From JAPWJZ01 sp965279315 (lineage in GTDB: Bacteria; Pseudomonadota; Alphaproteobacteria; Micavibrionales; UBA2020): a stretch of DNA of 64,000 bases. The notes below the pieces were generated by a model. It did not search any database and had not been told where the DNA came from. It saw only the letters and a program-made list of their open reading frames with translations. A program made the translations under genes and the position numbers. Where the stretch lies: NCBI GenBank assembly GCA_965279315.1, contig OZ257145.1, forward strand, positions 1,488,001 through 1,552,000, read 5' to 3'. Positions 15,864-25,060 of the stretch are shown here, piece after piece (positions within the stretch are counted from its first letter, which is position 1; each line of letters starts with the position of its first letter).

Positions 15864-18616
15864 TATTGATCCTTCTTGAAAACGAAGCGTGAATAGAACC
15901 AGCTGAGCGCCAGCAAGCTGAGGCCGAGGCCCATGAACGAAAACACGCGGTAAAGCCCCGTCAGCTCGTCGACGTCATAGAGGAACACCTTGCCGACCGT
16001 CACGATCATGACGCCCAGCGACGCGATGCGCAGCGCCTTGTTCTGCTTGAGCGTGCCAAGGAACAGCAGGCCCGCGCCCAGCAGAAGCCAGACGGCGGAA
16101 TAGGTATACACTTCCGCGTTTTCCGTCGCCCCCTCCATCAGGAAGCGGCCGTGATAGAACTGGCGCACCTGCAGCGTGACGAAGATGAACAAAAGCGTCA
16201 GCGACAGCCCGCCCGTCAGGCTGCGCGGCAGCGTCGCCATGCGCAGGCTGGGCTTTTCCTCCAGCCACAGCCACGCGACCGGCAGCGCATAGGGCAGCCA
16301 CAGCCAGTTCAGCAGCGGCGTCGCGCCCACATCCTGCGAGCGGCTCCAGAGCGGGTTGGAAATGAACAGGTCGAAATAGAAGACGCGGAACATCGCCATC
16401 GCGAACAGGAACGAGCCCGCCCACAGCAGCGCGCGGCGGCTGTAAAGCCGTCCGGTGTAAACCACCAGCAGCGCCGCCGCGAAGAAGATGTTCGTGATGA
16501 TGCCGCGTTCCATGAAGCCGGCCTTGCGGAACAGCACATCGCCCGGCACCTTGAACACATGGCGGGCGAGGTAGTAGAGCATCAGCGCGCCCAGCGCCAC
16601 CATCGTCATTTCAAACAGCTCGACCAGTTTGTCATCCCCGCGCAGGCGCAGGAAAAACGCAGCCGCGCCGATCAGCACCATCGGGATGCCCAGCTGGAAC
16701 ACCGGCTGGTCGGCAAGCGGCGGCAGGCCGTGCCACGGCGACCATTCGACGCCCGTCAGGCTGTTGGCGGTCACGCTGCCCAGCAGCAGAAGCTGCGGCA
16801 GGATCAGCAGCAGGAATACGCCGAACAGGATCGCCGCGATCCGGCGCAGCGCCTTGATGTCGATCTTCCACGCCACCCAGCACACGGCCAATGTTTCAGC
16901 GGCGAAGGCGACCGCCATCCAGTCCTGATGCACCTCGATCACCAGGGCAATCGATGCAAAAGCGGTGGTCATCAGGCTGAACAGCGCCAGCAGGCGGTCG
17001 CGCAGTTTTTCGTCGCCCGCAAAATTGCGGAACACGTCGCCCGTCAGCCATGCAAAGCCGAGTGCCAGCAGCACCGCAATCGCCGACCACACATGCAGCA
17101 CATCGCCGGAAATGATGTTCAGCAGCGGATAGATTTCCTTGCCGATCGTGGCATAGCCGACCCCGTAGAAACCGAGCGAGGCTGCGGACAGCACGCCCGC
17201 CATCGTCAGCGACGGCCAGCGACGCAAGAGCCAGAATGTCGGCAGGGTATAAACGATGGCAAGCCCCAGCTCGACCATCGCCATTTCCGCGTCCGCCGTG
17301 TGCCGCCACATCAGCAGCATCAGCAGGCTGGTGCCCAGCGACAGGTATGGCACGTATTTGAACTGCGCGGGACGGAAGAACGCCATGGCGATGCCGCCCA
17401 GCGCCAGCAAGCCGAACATGCCCCATTCCAGCAGCCCGTAATCGCAGCGCATGGTGACAAAAGCCATCAACGCGACGCCGGCTGCGGCTGTGAACACGTT
17501 CAGCGTGCCGATGCTCGCGCGGTCCTTGCCGCCGAGTTTGGTGTCTTCCTGCGCCGACGGCACCATGATGACGCCGCTGACCGCGAGGATGAACAAGCCC
17601 ATGACCAATCCGTCATCGGCGCTGAAATTCCCGCTGAAATTCCAGACGAGTATCCAGCCGAATGCCAGCACCGCCATCGGCACCGACAATGCCCACCAGC
17701 CCAGTTTGCGGAACGCCGTGAAGAGGCCGGCGACAAGGCAGAACAAATAGAAGAACAGCATGGGCGCGGACGGATGGTCTGTCGTGATCAGCGCAGGCGT
17801 GATGAAGCCGCCCAGCATCCCCAGCACCGCAACCGGCATGCCATGGCGCACCGACAGCACGACGGCAAGCGCGGTCGTCGCCGCCATGCCGATGAAACCC
17901 ACCATCGGCGGGAAGAAATGATACATCTGCGTCGCGGCATAGATGGTCGCATACAGCGCTGCGATGCCCGCACCCGCCAGTGACATCGCAATGCGCGCGC
18001 CATCGGCCATGGTCGGGTTTTTCTCGCGGATATAGCGTGCGCCGCCGATCAGCAATGCTGCGAAGACAAAGCCCAGCACGATGCGGACTTCTTCGGTCAG
18101 CAAACCCTGCTCGATCGAATATTTCACAAGGTAGAAACCGGCCAGCGCGAGCGAGATGCCGCCAATCCAGACGGGCAGGCGTTTGCCGAACTGGAATTCG
18201 AAGCCGCTGCCCTGCGTCGATTTATCGGCAGCATCGGTTTTCTGCTGCCGCACCATGCTGGCGGCGGCGCGCGACTCTTGCTGTTCGGCGCGGATCTTTT
18301 CCTGTTCGCGTTCGAACGCGACGCGGATTTCGTCAGGCGGGGTGTAGGCGGGAATGCCTGCCGTCAGCAGCGACGACGGCGGAATGGCGCTGGCGGGCGG
18401 CAGCGGCGATGCGGGCGGAATACCGCCCGGCGTCAGCGGCATGACCTCGACTGGCGCGGCATCAGCGGTGCTGGAGGCGGTGCTGGAAAGGGGACGGGGC
18501 GGCAGGGGCGCGCGGTCGATACGGGTGCGCAGCTCGGTCACGTTATCTTCAAGGGCGCGGAAACGGCCCCACAGGAAGAACAGGAAGACGACGACGCCAA
18601 GTACAACTATTTCCAT
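15863..18616 (-). CDS. DUF2339 polytopic membrane protein, 917 aa
   Basis: A very hydrophobic large protein of the DUF2339 family (function unknown). The N-terminus has one hydrophobic segment (VVLGVVVFLFFLWG) and a short coiled stretch (ALEDNVTELRTRID). A Pro/Ala-rich linker follows, with charged helix EQEKIRAEQQESRAA, and then over twenty predicted hydrophobic segments from about residue 145 to the end. The core opens with RLPVWIGGISLALAGFYLVKY, a family hallmark. The ATG at 18616 has AGGAAG upstream. It sits 28 bases after fadD and overlaps atpH by one base. The long repeat-rich frames on the other strand (for example 16151-17983) are shadows. Confidence 0.87.
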   Translation of the reverse strand: MEIVVLGVVVFLFFLWGRFRALEDNVTELRTRIDRAPLPPRPLSSTASSTADAAPVEVMPLTPGGIPPASPLPPASAIPPSSLLTAGIPAYTPPDEIRVAFEREQEKIRAEQQESRAAASMVRQQKTDAADKSTQGSGFEFQFGKRLPVWIGGISLALAGFYLVKYSIEQGLLTEEVRIVLGFVFAALLIGGARYIREKNPTMADGARIAMSLAGAGIAALYATIYAATQMYHFFPPMVGFIGMAATTALAVVLSVRHGMPVAVLGMLGGFITPALITTDHPSAPMLFFYLFCLVAGLFTAFRKLGWWALSVPMAVLAFGWILVWNFSGNFSADDGLVMGLFILAVSGVIMVPSAQEDTKLGGKDRASIGTLNVFTAAAGVALMAFVTMRCDYGLLEWGMFGLLALGGIAMAFFRPAQFKYVPYLSLGTSLLMLLMWRHTADAEMAMVELGLAIVYTLPTFWLLRRWPSLTMAGVLSAASLGFYGVGYATIGKEIYPLLNIISGDVLHVWSAIAVLLALGFAWLTGDVFRNFAGDEKLRDRLLALFSLMTTAFASIALVIEVHQDWMAVAFAAETLAVCWVAWKIDIKALRRIAAILFGVFLLLILPQLLLLGSVTANSLTGVEWSPWHGLPPLADQPVFQLGIPMVLIGAAAFFLRLRGDDKLVELFEMTMVALGALMLYYLARHVFKVPGDVLFRKAGFMERGIITNIFFAAALLVVYTGRLYSRRALLWAGSFLFAMAMFRVFYFDLFISNPLWSRSQDVGATPLLNWLWLPYALPVAWLWLEEKPSLRMATLPRSLTGGLSLTLLFIFVTLQVRQFYHGRFLMEGATENAEVYTYSAVWLLLGAGLLFLGTLKQNKALRIASLGVMIVTVGKVFLYDVDELTGLYRVFSFMGLGLSLLALSWFYSRFVFKKDQ

Positions 18617-18644
18617 CGTCTTCCTGTGCTTTCTTTATCTCTGG

Positions 18645-20429
18645 TTAGGGTTTGGGCGGTTTAGCGGCGGGCGGGGCTTTCGCCTTTGCCGCTTCCTTTG
18701 CGGCTTCCTCCTGCTTCAGCGCTTTTTTGTCGGGCTTGCCGATCATTGTTTTCGGCAGGCTGTCGCGGGTTTCGAACTGCTTGGGCATTTCATACGGCGC
18801 GAGTTTATCACGCAAGAACGCGGTCATTGTCTTGTCGTCGACCTTTTCCGCATCCGCCTTGTACACGATGAACGCCTTCACGGTTTCGCCGCGGTATTCA
18901 TCCTTCACGCCCAGCACGATCACTTCCGACACGTTCGGGTGCTGCATGATCGCCTCTTCCACCTTGCGGGGGAACACTTTCAGGCCGGATGCGTTGATCA
19001 TGTCCTTGATGCGGTCGACGATGAAGATATAGCCTTCTTCATCCATGTAACCGACGTCGCCGGTGTGGAAATAGCCGTCTTTGTCCATCACGTTGGCGGT
19101 TTCATCGGCGCGGTTCCAGTAACCCTGCATCACCTGCGGGCCGCGCAGGCAGATTTCGCCTTCCATGCGGATGGGGCAGGCCTGGTCGGGGAATTCCAGG
19201 TTGGCGATTTTCACTTCCGTTTTCGGAAGCGGCATGCCGATGGAATTCAGTTTCTTTTCGCCATGCACGGGGTTGGCAACCGCGATGGGCGAGGTCTCGG
19301 AAAGGCCATAGCCTTCTGTCAGCGCCGTGCCGGTCAGTTTCGTCCAGCGTTGCTGCGTCGTTTCCGGCAGGCCCGCGCCGCCCGACAAAACGATTTTCAG
19401 CGACGACAGGTCGTATTTGCTGACATCGGGATGGTCCATCAGCGCCTTGAACAGCGTCGGCACGCCCGCAAACATCGTGGGCTTTTCCGCGTTGATCGTC
19501 TTCAGCGTCGTTTTCGCGTCGAACTGCGGCAGCATGACGATTTCCGCGCCCAGCTTGATCGACAGGTTCATCTGCACGGTCATCGAGAACACGTGGAAGA
19601 ACGGCAGCACGACCAGCATCTTCTCCTGCTTGTTCGTGCCCTTGCCGGGGCTGCCGCTGGTGAACCAGAAATCGGCCTGGTTCAGGTTGGCGGACAGGTT
19701 GGCATGGGTCAGCATTGCCGCTTTCGGAATGCCCGTCGTGCCGCCCGTATATTGCAGCACGGCAAGGTCGGTCGGTTTCACATCGACCGGCGCGGGATTG
19801 CCCTTGTTTTTCATCAGTTTCGCGAAGGGGATATGCTTGTCGTCGCTCTTCACTTTGACCGTATCAGCCTTGCCGAACCAGCCCTTCACCGTGTTCAGGA
19901 CTTTATAGGCAAAGCCCTTCACGCCCGGCAGCGCATCGGCAAGATCCGCCACGATGACTTTTTTCAGGCAGGTGGTGCCGTCCAGCATTTTATCGATCTT
20001 CGGCTGGATTTTGGTGACGGCGAGCGACACCATCACATCGGTCTTGCTGTCGTTGATCTGGCCGCGCATTTCCTGCTCGGCATAGAGCGGGTTGAAATTG
20101 ACGACCGTCGCACCCGCCTTCAGCGCGCCATAATAGGCGATCACATAAAAGGGCGTGTTCGGCAGGCACAGGCCCACATGGGATCCCTTGCCGAAACCGG
20201 CATCCTGCAATCCTTTGGCGAATTTATCGACTTCCTGACCCAGTTCTTTGTACGTCAGCGTCTTGCCCATGAAATTCAGCGCGGGCTTGTCGGCGTTTTT
20301 CTTGACCGAGTCCTCGAACATCTGCGTCATCGTGGAAACGGGAACTTCCATGTCCCAGTCGATGTCCACCGGATACTTGTTGCTCCAGGGATACTTGCCT
20401 TGCGGCTGGGGGGAGGCGGCTTCGGTCAT
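18645..20429 (-). CDS. fadD: Long-chain-fatty-acid CoA ligase
   Basis: A 594-residue acyl-CoA synthetase of the ANL superfamily that activates fatty acids with ATP and CoA. It shows LQYTGGTTGIPKAAMLTH (P-loop, around 225-242), VVLPFFHVFSMTVQM, LSGGAGLPETTQQRW, TEGYGLSETSP, YFHTGDVGYMDEEGYIFIVD and DMINASGLKVFPRKVEEAI, and the C-terminal lysine region LPKTMIGKPDKKAL. The residues after the catalytic domain form an Ala/Lys/Pro-rich tail ending AAKPPKP, longer than usual. The start at 20429 has a weak site (AAGAGTGA). It leads an apparent operon with the DUF2339 gene and atpH. Confidence 0.93.
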   Translation of the reverse strand: MTEAASPQPQGKYPWSNKYPVDIDWDMEVPVSTMTQMFEDSVKKNADKPALNFMGKTLTYKELGQEVDKFAKGLQDAGFGKGSHVGLCLPNTPFYVIAYYGALKAGATVVNFNPLYAEQEMRGQINDSKTDVMVSLAVTKIQPKIDKMLDGTTCLKKVIVADLADALPGVKGFAYKVLNTVKGWFGKADTVKVKSDDKHIPFAKLMKNKGNPAPVDVKPTDLAVLQYTGGTTGIPKAAMLTHANLSANLNQADFWFTSGSPGKGTNKQEKMLVVLPFFHVFSMTVQMNLSIKLGAEIVMLPQFDAKTTLKTINAEKPTMFAGVPTLFKALMDHPDVSKYDLSSLKIVLSGGAGLPETTQQRWTKLTGTALTEGYGLSETSPIAVANPVHGEKKLNSIGMPLPKTEVKIANLEFPDQACPIRMEGEICLRGPQVMQGYWNRADETANVMDKDGYFHTGDVGYMDEEGYIFIVDRIKDMINASGLKVFPRKVEEAIMQHPNVSEVIVLGVKDEYRGETVKAFIVYKADAEKVDDKTMTAFLRDKLAPYEMPKQFETRDSLPKTMIGKPDKKALKQEEAAKEAAKAKAPPAAKPPKP

Positions 20430-20914
20430 TTTTCACTCTTCGAAAAGAAGTTGATAAAGGCCGCAATTCCTGTCGCAGGAACTGCAAGCATTCACACCCA
20501 CACCGCCGTCTTTTTTTGTTAAATCAAATCTGATTTTGGGAAACCGTAACAGCCAGAAAACGCCTTGTAAAGCGCGCTTGTTTTGTCATATGCGGCAGTT
20601 TTCATAGCATGAAAAACACGCGCAAAAATTGATGCGTTGCAGCACCTTTTTTCGTTTTCTGAATGTTGCGGGAAGCCCTGTCGCTCACACTTCTTGAGCC
20701 TGCCTAAATTGTCTCAACTTTGACCTCAAGATTCAACATAATATTTGGTGACAACGCGTTTGTGACAGGTCTTTCGCAAGCAACCGGAGCGGCTTGCGCG
20801 GAAAAAGATTTTTTCAAAACGATGCGGCGCATAACGCGAATGTGACGGTTGTGACAGGGTGAAAATCGGTACCCGTGAATTTGAATTTTTGGATTCGCGA
20901 TTCCCACCCCTCTC
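20430..20914. other. Non-coding stretch upstream of fadD
   Basis: From 20430 to the terminator at 21036 there is no convincing gene. This part is more AT-rich than its surroundings and must hold the fadD promoter; I could not pick a convincing -35/-10 pair. A short inverted repeat (TTCCTG/CAGGAA) lies at 20467-20481. The small frames here have no ribosome site or natural composition. Confidence 0.5.
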
Positions 20915-20992
20915 GTCATCCCCGCGAAGGCGGGGATCAACGCGGCTTACAGCGCACTCAAGCTCATGGATCCCCGCCTTCGCGGGGATGAC
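20915..20992. repeat. REP-like composite palindrome A
   Basis: Two 24-base arms, GTCATCCCCGCG...GGATC at 20915-20938 and its exact reverse complement at 20969-20992, are separated by 30 bases. Each arm is itself a hairpin with a GAAG or CTTC loop. It resembles dispersed extragenic palindromes common in proteobacterial genomes. Related elements occur at 24848-24967 and 50403-50520. Confidence 0.8.
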
Positions 20993-21004
20993 GAAAGATG
21001 GCAT

Positions 21005-21036
21005 AAAAAAGGCGGCCCTTGCGGACCGCCTTTTTT
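21005..21036. terminator. Bidirectional-looking terminator
   Basis: AAAAAAGGCGG at 21005-21015 pairs with CCGCCTTTTTT at 21026-21036. On the minus strand this is a GC stem with a run of T immediately after the gene ending at 21051. Confidence 0.8.
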
Positions 21037-21050
21037 GAAATCTCGAAAGA

Positions 21051-21557
21051 TCAGGCTTTCGGGGGCTTCGGCACTTCAGGCGCTTTGGGCGTTTTCGGCT
21101 TGGTTGCGTCGGTATCCGGCACAACGGGGGCGAGGAAATCGAGGAGGCTGGAGCCGGTCGAGGGATTTTTGTCCGCGTCTTTTTTCAGCTCTTCCAGTTT
21201 CGCGCCGGCGGCGAGGCCGCCTTCGATCGCCTTGTCTTTTGCAACGTTGAACGCGCCGGTGATGGCGTCGCCCGCGATGCCCGCCACGCCGTCGATTTTT
21301 TCGGCCAGCGGTTTTGCTTTTTCGGCGAGGTCGCCGATTTTCACGGCGGCGGCGTCGGTCACGGCTTCGATCTTGTCATTCACTTCGTTCGCGGTCGCGA
21401 GGCCTTTTTGCGCCAGCTTGATGGCGGCGGCGGTGCGCTTCATCTTTTTCTCGTTCGACTCTTTTTTCGCCGCGCGGATTTTTGCGGGGTCGGTTTCTTC
21501 TTTCAGGTGGTCTTCCGCTTTTTGCTTCAGTTTGTCGAGAAAGCTCTTGATACCCAT
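21051..21557 (-). CDS. Hypothetical Lys/Ala-rich helical protein, 168 aa
   Basis: Family not recognised. The protein is almost wholly helical and charged: SFLDKLKQKAEDHLKEE at the start, then long Ala/Lys/Glu stretches such as ATANEVNDKIEAVTDAAAVK and AEKAKPLAEKIDGVAGIAGD. It resembles small stress-associated amphipathic or apolipoprotein-like proteins, but this is only compositional. The C-terminus turns Pro/Lys-rich and ends VPKPPKA, a pattern shared with unrelated proteins here. The ATG at 21557 has GAAGGAC about 10 bases upstream, and a strong terminator follows. Confidence 0.7.
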   Translation of the reverse strand: MGIKSFLDKLKQKAEDHLKEETDPAKIRAAKKESNEKKMKRTAAAIKLAQKGLATANEVNDKIEAVTDAAAVKIGDLAEKAKPLAEKIDGVAGIAGDAITGAFNVAKDKAIEGGLAAGAKLEELKKDADKNPSTGSSLLDFLAPVVPDTDATKPKTPKAPEVPKPPKA

Positions 21558-21646
21558 GTGCTGTGCGTCCTTCTATTTTTTTTGAATTTCTGTGTGCCAA
21601 TAGACTAGCATCCGAGGCTCCGGAGTCAACCAGTTATGGCAATATT

Positions 21647-22261
21647 TCAGAATAAAGACAGTTGATTATTGTCTTCTGGTAAATCGCTGTTCGCGGGGCG
21701 CTGGAATTGCCCCGTCGGGGTCAGCATGAATTCCATCGAATCGTCGCCGCGGAACAGGGCAGGGTCGGGCGCGGCCAGCCAGCGGCGGCAGTCTTCCACC
21801 GTCTGCAAAATAACCGGCATCCGGTCATGCACGGCGGCGACGGCGGGGACTGCAGATGTTGTCAGCACCGCAAAACCGTCGCGCCCGCTGAACGTGTCCC
21901 AGATGCCTGCGAAACCCACCACGCGCGCTGGCACGATGTCGAAGGGCTGCGGCGGTTTTTGCGTGCGGTCCCATTCAAAGAAACCATCGGCGGGAATGAT
22001 GCAGCGGCGCGATTGCACGCTGTCGCGGAAAGACGGTTTTTCAAACACGGTTTCGGAGCGGCCATTGACCAGCGGCTTGCCTTCCTTCGCCCAGCGGGGG
22101 ATGTAGCCCCAATACAGATGCTCGATGGAATCGCCACGGATGACGGGCAGGGAGGTGCCGGGGGTGGCCACACCTGCTGCATCCACGAAACGCGGCATTT
22201 TAACGCCGAAAAGCTCGGCCAATGCCTGCAAAGCTGCGATTTGTTTATAGCGGCCGCACAT
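21647..22261 (-). CDS. SRAP-domain protein (YedK/HMCES family)
   Basis: A 204-residue SOS-response-associated peptidase family protein. Characterised members (E. coli YedK, human HMCES) crosslink to abasic sites in single-stranded DNA through Cys2. Here MCGRY gives the required Cys2 after Met removal. Other conserved blocks are WGYIPRWAKE, NGRSETVFEKPSFRD, RRCIIPADGFFEWDR, FAGIWDTF and HDRMPVIL, containing the Asn, Glu and His of the active site. The frame runs open to 22423, but only the ATG at 22261, with GGAAGG upstream, places Cys at position 2. It diverges from trpS, 38 bases away. Confidence 0.93.
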   Translation of the reverse strand: MCGRYKQIAALQALAELFGVKMPRFVDAAGVATPGTSLPVIRGDSIEHLYWGYIPRWAKEGKPLVNGRSETVFEKPSFRDSVQSRRCIIPADGFFEWDRTQKPPQPFDIVPARVVGFAGIWDTFSGRDGFAVLTTSAVPAVAAVHDRMPVILQTVEDCRRWLAAPDPALFRGDDSMEFMLTPTGQFQRPANSDLPEDNNQLSLF

Positions 22262-22299
22262 GATATAGTCGCCTTCCAAAATTCGAGAGGAATAAAGCA

Positions 22300-23325
22300 A
22301 TGGCGGACCAAAAGGGCAAGACAATTCTGACAGGCGTGAAGCCCACGGGCGCGCCGCATATCGGCAATTATATCGGCGCCATCCGCCCCGCGCTGCGCCT
22401 TGCCGCATCCCACGAAAAATCATACCTGTTCATCGCCGATTACCACGCGCTGAACGCCGTGCATGACCCGAAGGCGTTGAAGGAAGACAGCTATCAGGTG
22501 GCGGCCTGCTGGCTCGCCCTCGGGCTTGATCCCGCGAAAACGGTTTTGTACCGCCAGTCGGATATCCCCGAGATCCCCGAACTCGTCACCATCCTCTCCG
22601 CCGTCACGCCCAAGGGGCTGATGGACCGCAGCCATGCGTATAAGGCGGCGAAGGACCGAAATGCGGAAGAAAACCGCGACCTTGATGCCGACGTGAATAT
22701 GGGCCTCTACACATATCCGTTGCTGATGGCGGCCGACATCCTGATTGCGAACACCGATATCGTGCCGGTCGGCAAGGATCAGGTGCAGCACATCGAATTC
22801 GCGCGCGACATGGCTGGCTATTTCAACGGCGCGTTTAAAAAAACCGTGCTGAAACTGCCCGAATACCAGCTGGAGGCCGGCGGCGCGCTGCTGCCCGGCA
22901 TCGACGGCCGCAAGATGAGCAAGTCGTATGGCAACCACATCCCCGTCTTCATCGACAGCGCCGCGCGCCGCAAGCTGGTGATGAAAACAGTGACGGATTC
23001 CAAACTGCCCGCCGAAGCCAAGAACCCCGACGAAAACGTGATCTATCAAATCTACGCACATGTCGGCACGCCCGAAGAAGTGCAGGCGATGCGTGACGCG
23101 TTCGAAAAAGGCGGCATGGGCTATGGCGACGCGAAACAAAAACTGTTCGACGCACTGGAACGCAACTTCGAAAAACCCACCGCGATTTATAACGAGCTGA
23201 TGGGCGGCGACCGTAAAAAGCTGGATGATATTCTGGAGGAAGGCGCGGCAAGGGCGCGCAAAGTAACGCGCGAGACGCTGTCGAATGTGCGGGAAGCGAT
23301 TGGGTTGACGCGGCTCCGCGCTTAA
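22300..23325 (+). CDS. trpS: Tryptophanyl-tRNA synthetase
   Basis: A 341-residue class I aminoacyl-tRNA synthetase charging tRNA-Trp. The HIGH-type motif is PHIGN at 19-23, and the KMSKS loop is exactly KMSKS at 205-209. DADVNMGLYTYPLLMAADIL and VGKDQVQHIEFARDMA are typical of bacterial TrpRS. Length is normal. The ATG at 22300 has AGAGGAA upstream. It shares a short divergent region with the SRAP gene. No attenuator or leader peptide was seen. Confidence 0.97.
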   Translation: MADQKGKTILTGVKPTGAPHIGNYIGAIRPALRLAASHEKSYLFIADYHALNAVHDPKALKEDSYQVAACWLALGLDPAKTVLYRQSDIPEIPELVTILSAVTPKGLMDRSHAYKAAKDRNAEENRDLDADVNMGLYTYPLLMAADILIANTDIVPVGKDQVQHIEFARDMAGYFNGAFKKTVLKLPEYQLEAGGALLPGIDGRKMSKSYGNHIPVFIDSAARRKLVMKTVTDSKLPAEAKNPDENVIYQIYAHVGTPEEVQAMRDAFEKGGMGYGDAKQKLFDALERNFEKPTAIYNELMGGDRKKLDDILEEGAARARKVTRETLSNVREAIGLTRLRA

Positions 23326-23420
23326 ATATTTATATATTTCAGTGTCTTGTGCGCGTTATTGACATAACTCGCGTAATCCCGTATCCTCCGCGCAACCTCA
23401 AAATTAGCGAGCCAAGAGCC

Positions 23421-24572
23421 ATGAAATTCGAAGACACCAGCCTGTTGCGCCACCCGACCGTCGAGAAGGCGTATAACGTCATGCGCACGTTTTTCTCGGA
23501 TGGCGACGACTGGGCGCGCGAAGCGGTGCGGGCGGGCGAGATTATTACCGCGAATGCCAAGAACCCCGACCCCGATGCGATTGCGGCGAGCGTGCTGATG
23601 AACGGCATGGTTATCCCTTATGAAGCCGAACAGTTCGAACAATCGGTTTCCCCCCGCGCGGCGGATTATCTGAAAAAATTCTACGCCCTCGACCTCGAAA
23701 ACCCGACCTTCTCGACCGCGGGCGAACAGCAGGTGTTGCTGGCGACCTCCGTGATCGGGCTTGAAGCTATTCAGGCGAAAATCGCCGCCGGTGACGTCGC
23801 GCATATCATCGAATACCGCAATGTCAGCCGCGTGATCGACATGAACGAACGCAGCCTCGCCGAAATCGCGCGCGACGGCACGACGGAACCGGAAATGCTG
23901 CAGGCCGCGCAAACCGCGCTTGTCGGCGCGCAAACCGCGCTCGCCAATGTGGTGGCGCAGCGGGTCGATGAATTGAAATTCGAAAACACCGGCCTGCCGG
24001 ATCATCCCGTTATCCGCACCGTGTACGAAGAAATGAAGACATGGGCATTCGATGGCGACGCGCTGGGCGGTTATGCCCAGACCAATGCCGCGATTGCGAA
24101 AGTGGTGGCAGACAGCGTCTCCAGCGACCCCGAAGTGATTGCGGCGGCGCTGCTGAACCAGTACAGCACCCTGCGCCCCGGCCACAAAAAGCCCGAAGAT
24201 TTCGGCGCGCGCATCGGCGAGCTGTGGACGCAGACCTCCGCCTGGGCGCGCATGGGCGGCGATGAAACGGCCAACCAGCCGAAAACGCCCGAAGCGCTGG
24301 CGATCCGTCAGGCGGTGCGTCTCTACTTCCTCGAAGAACAGGTCGCATGGCTGAATTCCGCGAAGGGCATGGAGCGCGACGCGCGGATCGAAACGCTGGA
24401 GCGCCTCGAAGACAGCCGCGACATCGTGGCGGAAGCCGCAGCGACGCAGGACAACCCCGTTTTCAAGGCGCGCCTTGATAAGGCGGTTGCGGGCGCAGAC
24501 GCGCTGATCCACAAGCCCGAAAACGTGAAAATCCGCAAGCCCGGCAGCCCCAAGGTCGATCCGGGTTGGTAA
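23421..24572 (+). CDS. Hypothetical protein with a tandem repeat resembling degenerate HD domains
   Basis: A 383-residue protein that I cannot assign to a named family. Two parts resemble each other: residues about 6-64 (LLRHPTVEKAYNVMRTFF... PDPDAIAASVLMNGM) and about 202-262 (LPDHPVIRTVYEEMKTWAF... SDPEVIAAALLNQY). Both look like the HD region of RelA/SpoT-type hydrolases, where this position reads AAxLLHD; here the HD is replaced by MN or LN, so metal binding should be lost. The rest is helical and acidic. I start at the ATG at 23421, although the ribosome site is poor; the frame opens at 23349. No signal peptide. Confidence 0.65.
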   Translation: MKFEDTSLLRHPTVEKAYNVMRTFFSDGDDWAREAVRAGEIITANAKNPDPDAIAASVLMNGMVIPYEAEQFEQSVSPRAADYLKKFYALDLENPTFSTAGEQQVLLATSVIGLEAIQAKIAAGDVAHIIEYRNVSRVIDMNERSLAEIARDGTTEPEMLQAAQTALVGAQTALANVVAQRVDELKFENTGLPDHPVIRTVYEEMKTWAFDGDALGGYAQTNAAIAKVVADSVSSDPEVIAAALLNQYSTLRPGHKKPEDFGARIGELWTQTSAWARMGGDETANQPKTPEALAIRQAVRLYFLEEQVAWLNSAKGMERDARIETLERLEDSRDIVAEAAATQDNPVFKARLDKAVAGADALIHKPENVKIRKPGSPKVDPGW

Positions 24573-24614
24573 AAATAACGAAATAATGTAGTATCCGTCT
24601 CACGAGGTTTTGAC

Positions 24615-24836
24615 ATGAAATTCGCACTCGCACTTCTTGCCGCCGTCCTCCTGTTCGCAACGCCTGCTTTGGCAGACCGTGGCGATGCCGACAACGCGCC
24701 GAAAATCCTGATCGCGAAAACCACCTCCGAACAGCGCGCCGTCGCCGAAATCATCTCCGGCCGCCTGCGCTCGGCGCTGGAAAGCGAGCCCTATACGCTT
24801 GATGCCGACGGCCGCGACGCTTCCACCCGCCGTTAA
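24615..24836 (+). CDS. Small exported hypothetical protein, 73 aa
   Basis: It begins with a textbook signal peptide (MKFALALLAAVLLFATPALA, cleavage after ALA at 20), leaving a mature chain of about 53 polar residues starting DRGDADNAP. There are no Cys residues and no lipobox. ACGAGG lies about 7 bases before the ATG. Function unknown; periplasmic location is inferred. A multi-hairpin repeat follows directly. Confidence 0.7.
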   Translation: MKFALALLAAVLLFATPALADRGDADNAPKILIAKTTSEQRAVAEIISGRLRSALESEPYTLDADGRDASTRR

Positions 24837-24847
24837 TCCCTAGAACT

Positions 24848-24967
24848 GTCATCCCAGCATCATGCTTTGCATGTAAAACATGCGTGCTGGGATCTCCCGC
24901 GCGGAAAGCGCGGATTTATAAAAGCAGGCCTTGCGGCCTGCGAGATGCCAGCCTTCGCTGGCATGAC
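24848..24967. repeat. REP-like multi-hairpin element B
   Basis: It opens with GTCATCCCAGCA (paired with TGCTGGGATC ending at 24894) and closes with a 24-base hairpin arm at 24944-24967 ending GGCATGAC. Between them are GCGCGGAAAGCGCGG and GCAGGCCTTGCGGCCTGC hairpins. The outer GTCAT/ATGAC ends match element A at 20915. It fills most of the gap ahead of ileS. Confidence 0.7.
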
Positions 24968-25060
24968 GGCATTTTATGCAAAATAACCTTGATTATAATA
25001 GACCAAATTCGCCTATTCAGGCATTTTACAGCCTGCAGTTTTGAATCCTTTGAGGACACC

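Noticed and set aside
16151..17983. Plus-strand frame of 610 codons opposite the DUF2339 gene
   Set aside because: Gln/Arg/His-rich low-complexity translation typical of an antisense frame to a hydrophobic GC-rich gene.
20704..20940. Small frames over the non-coding region 20430-21050
   Set aside because: They read through the palindromic repeat, lack ribosome sites and have no natural composition.
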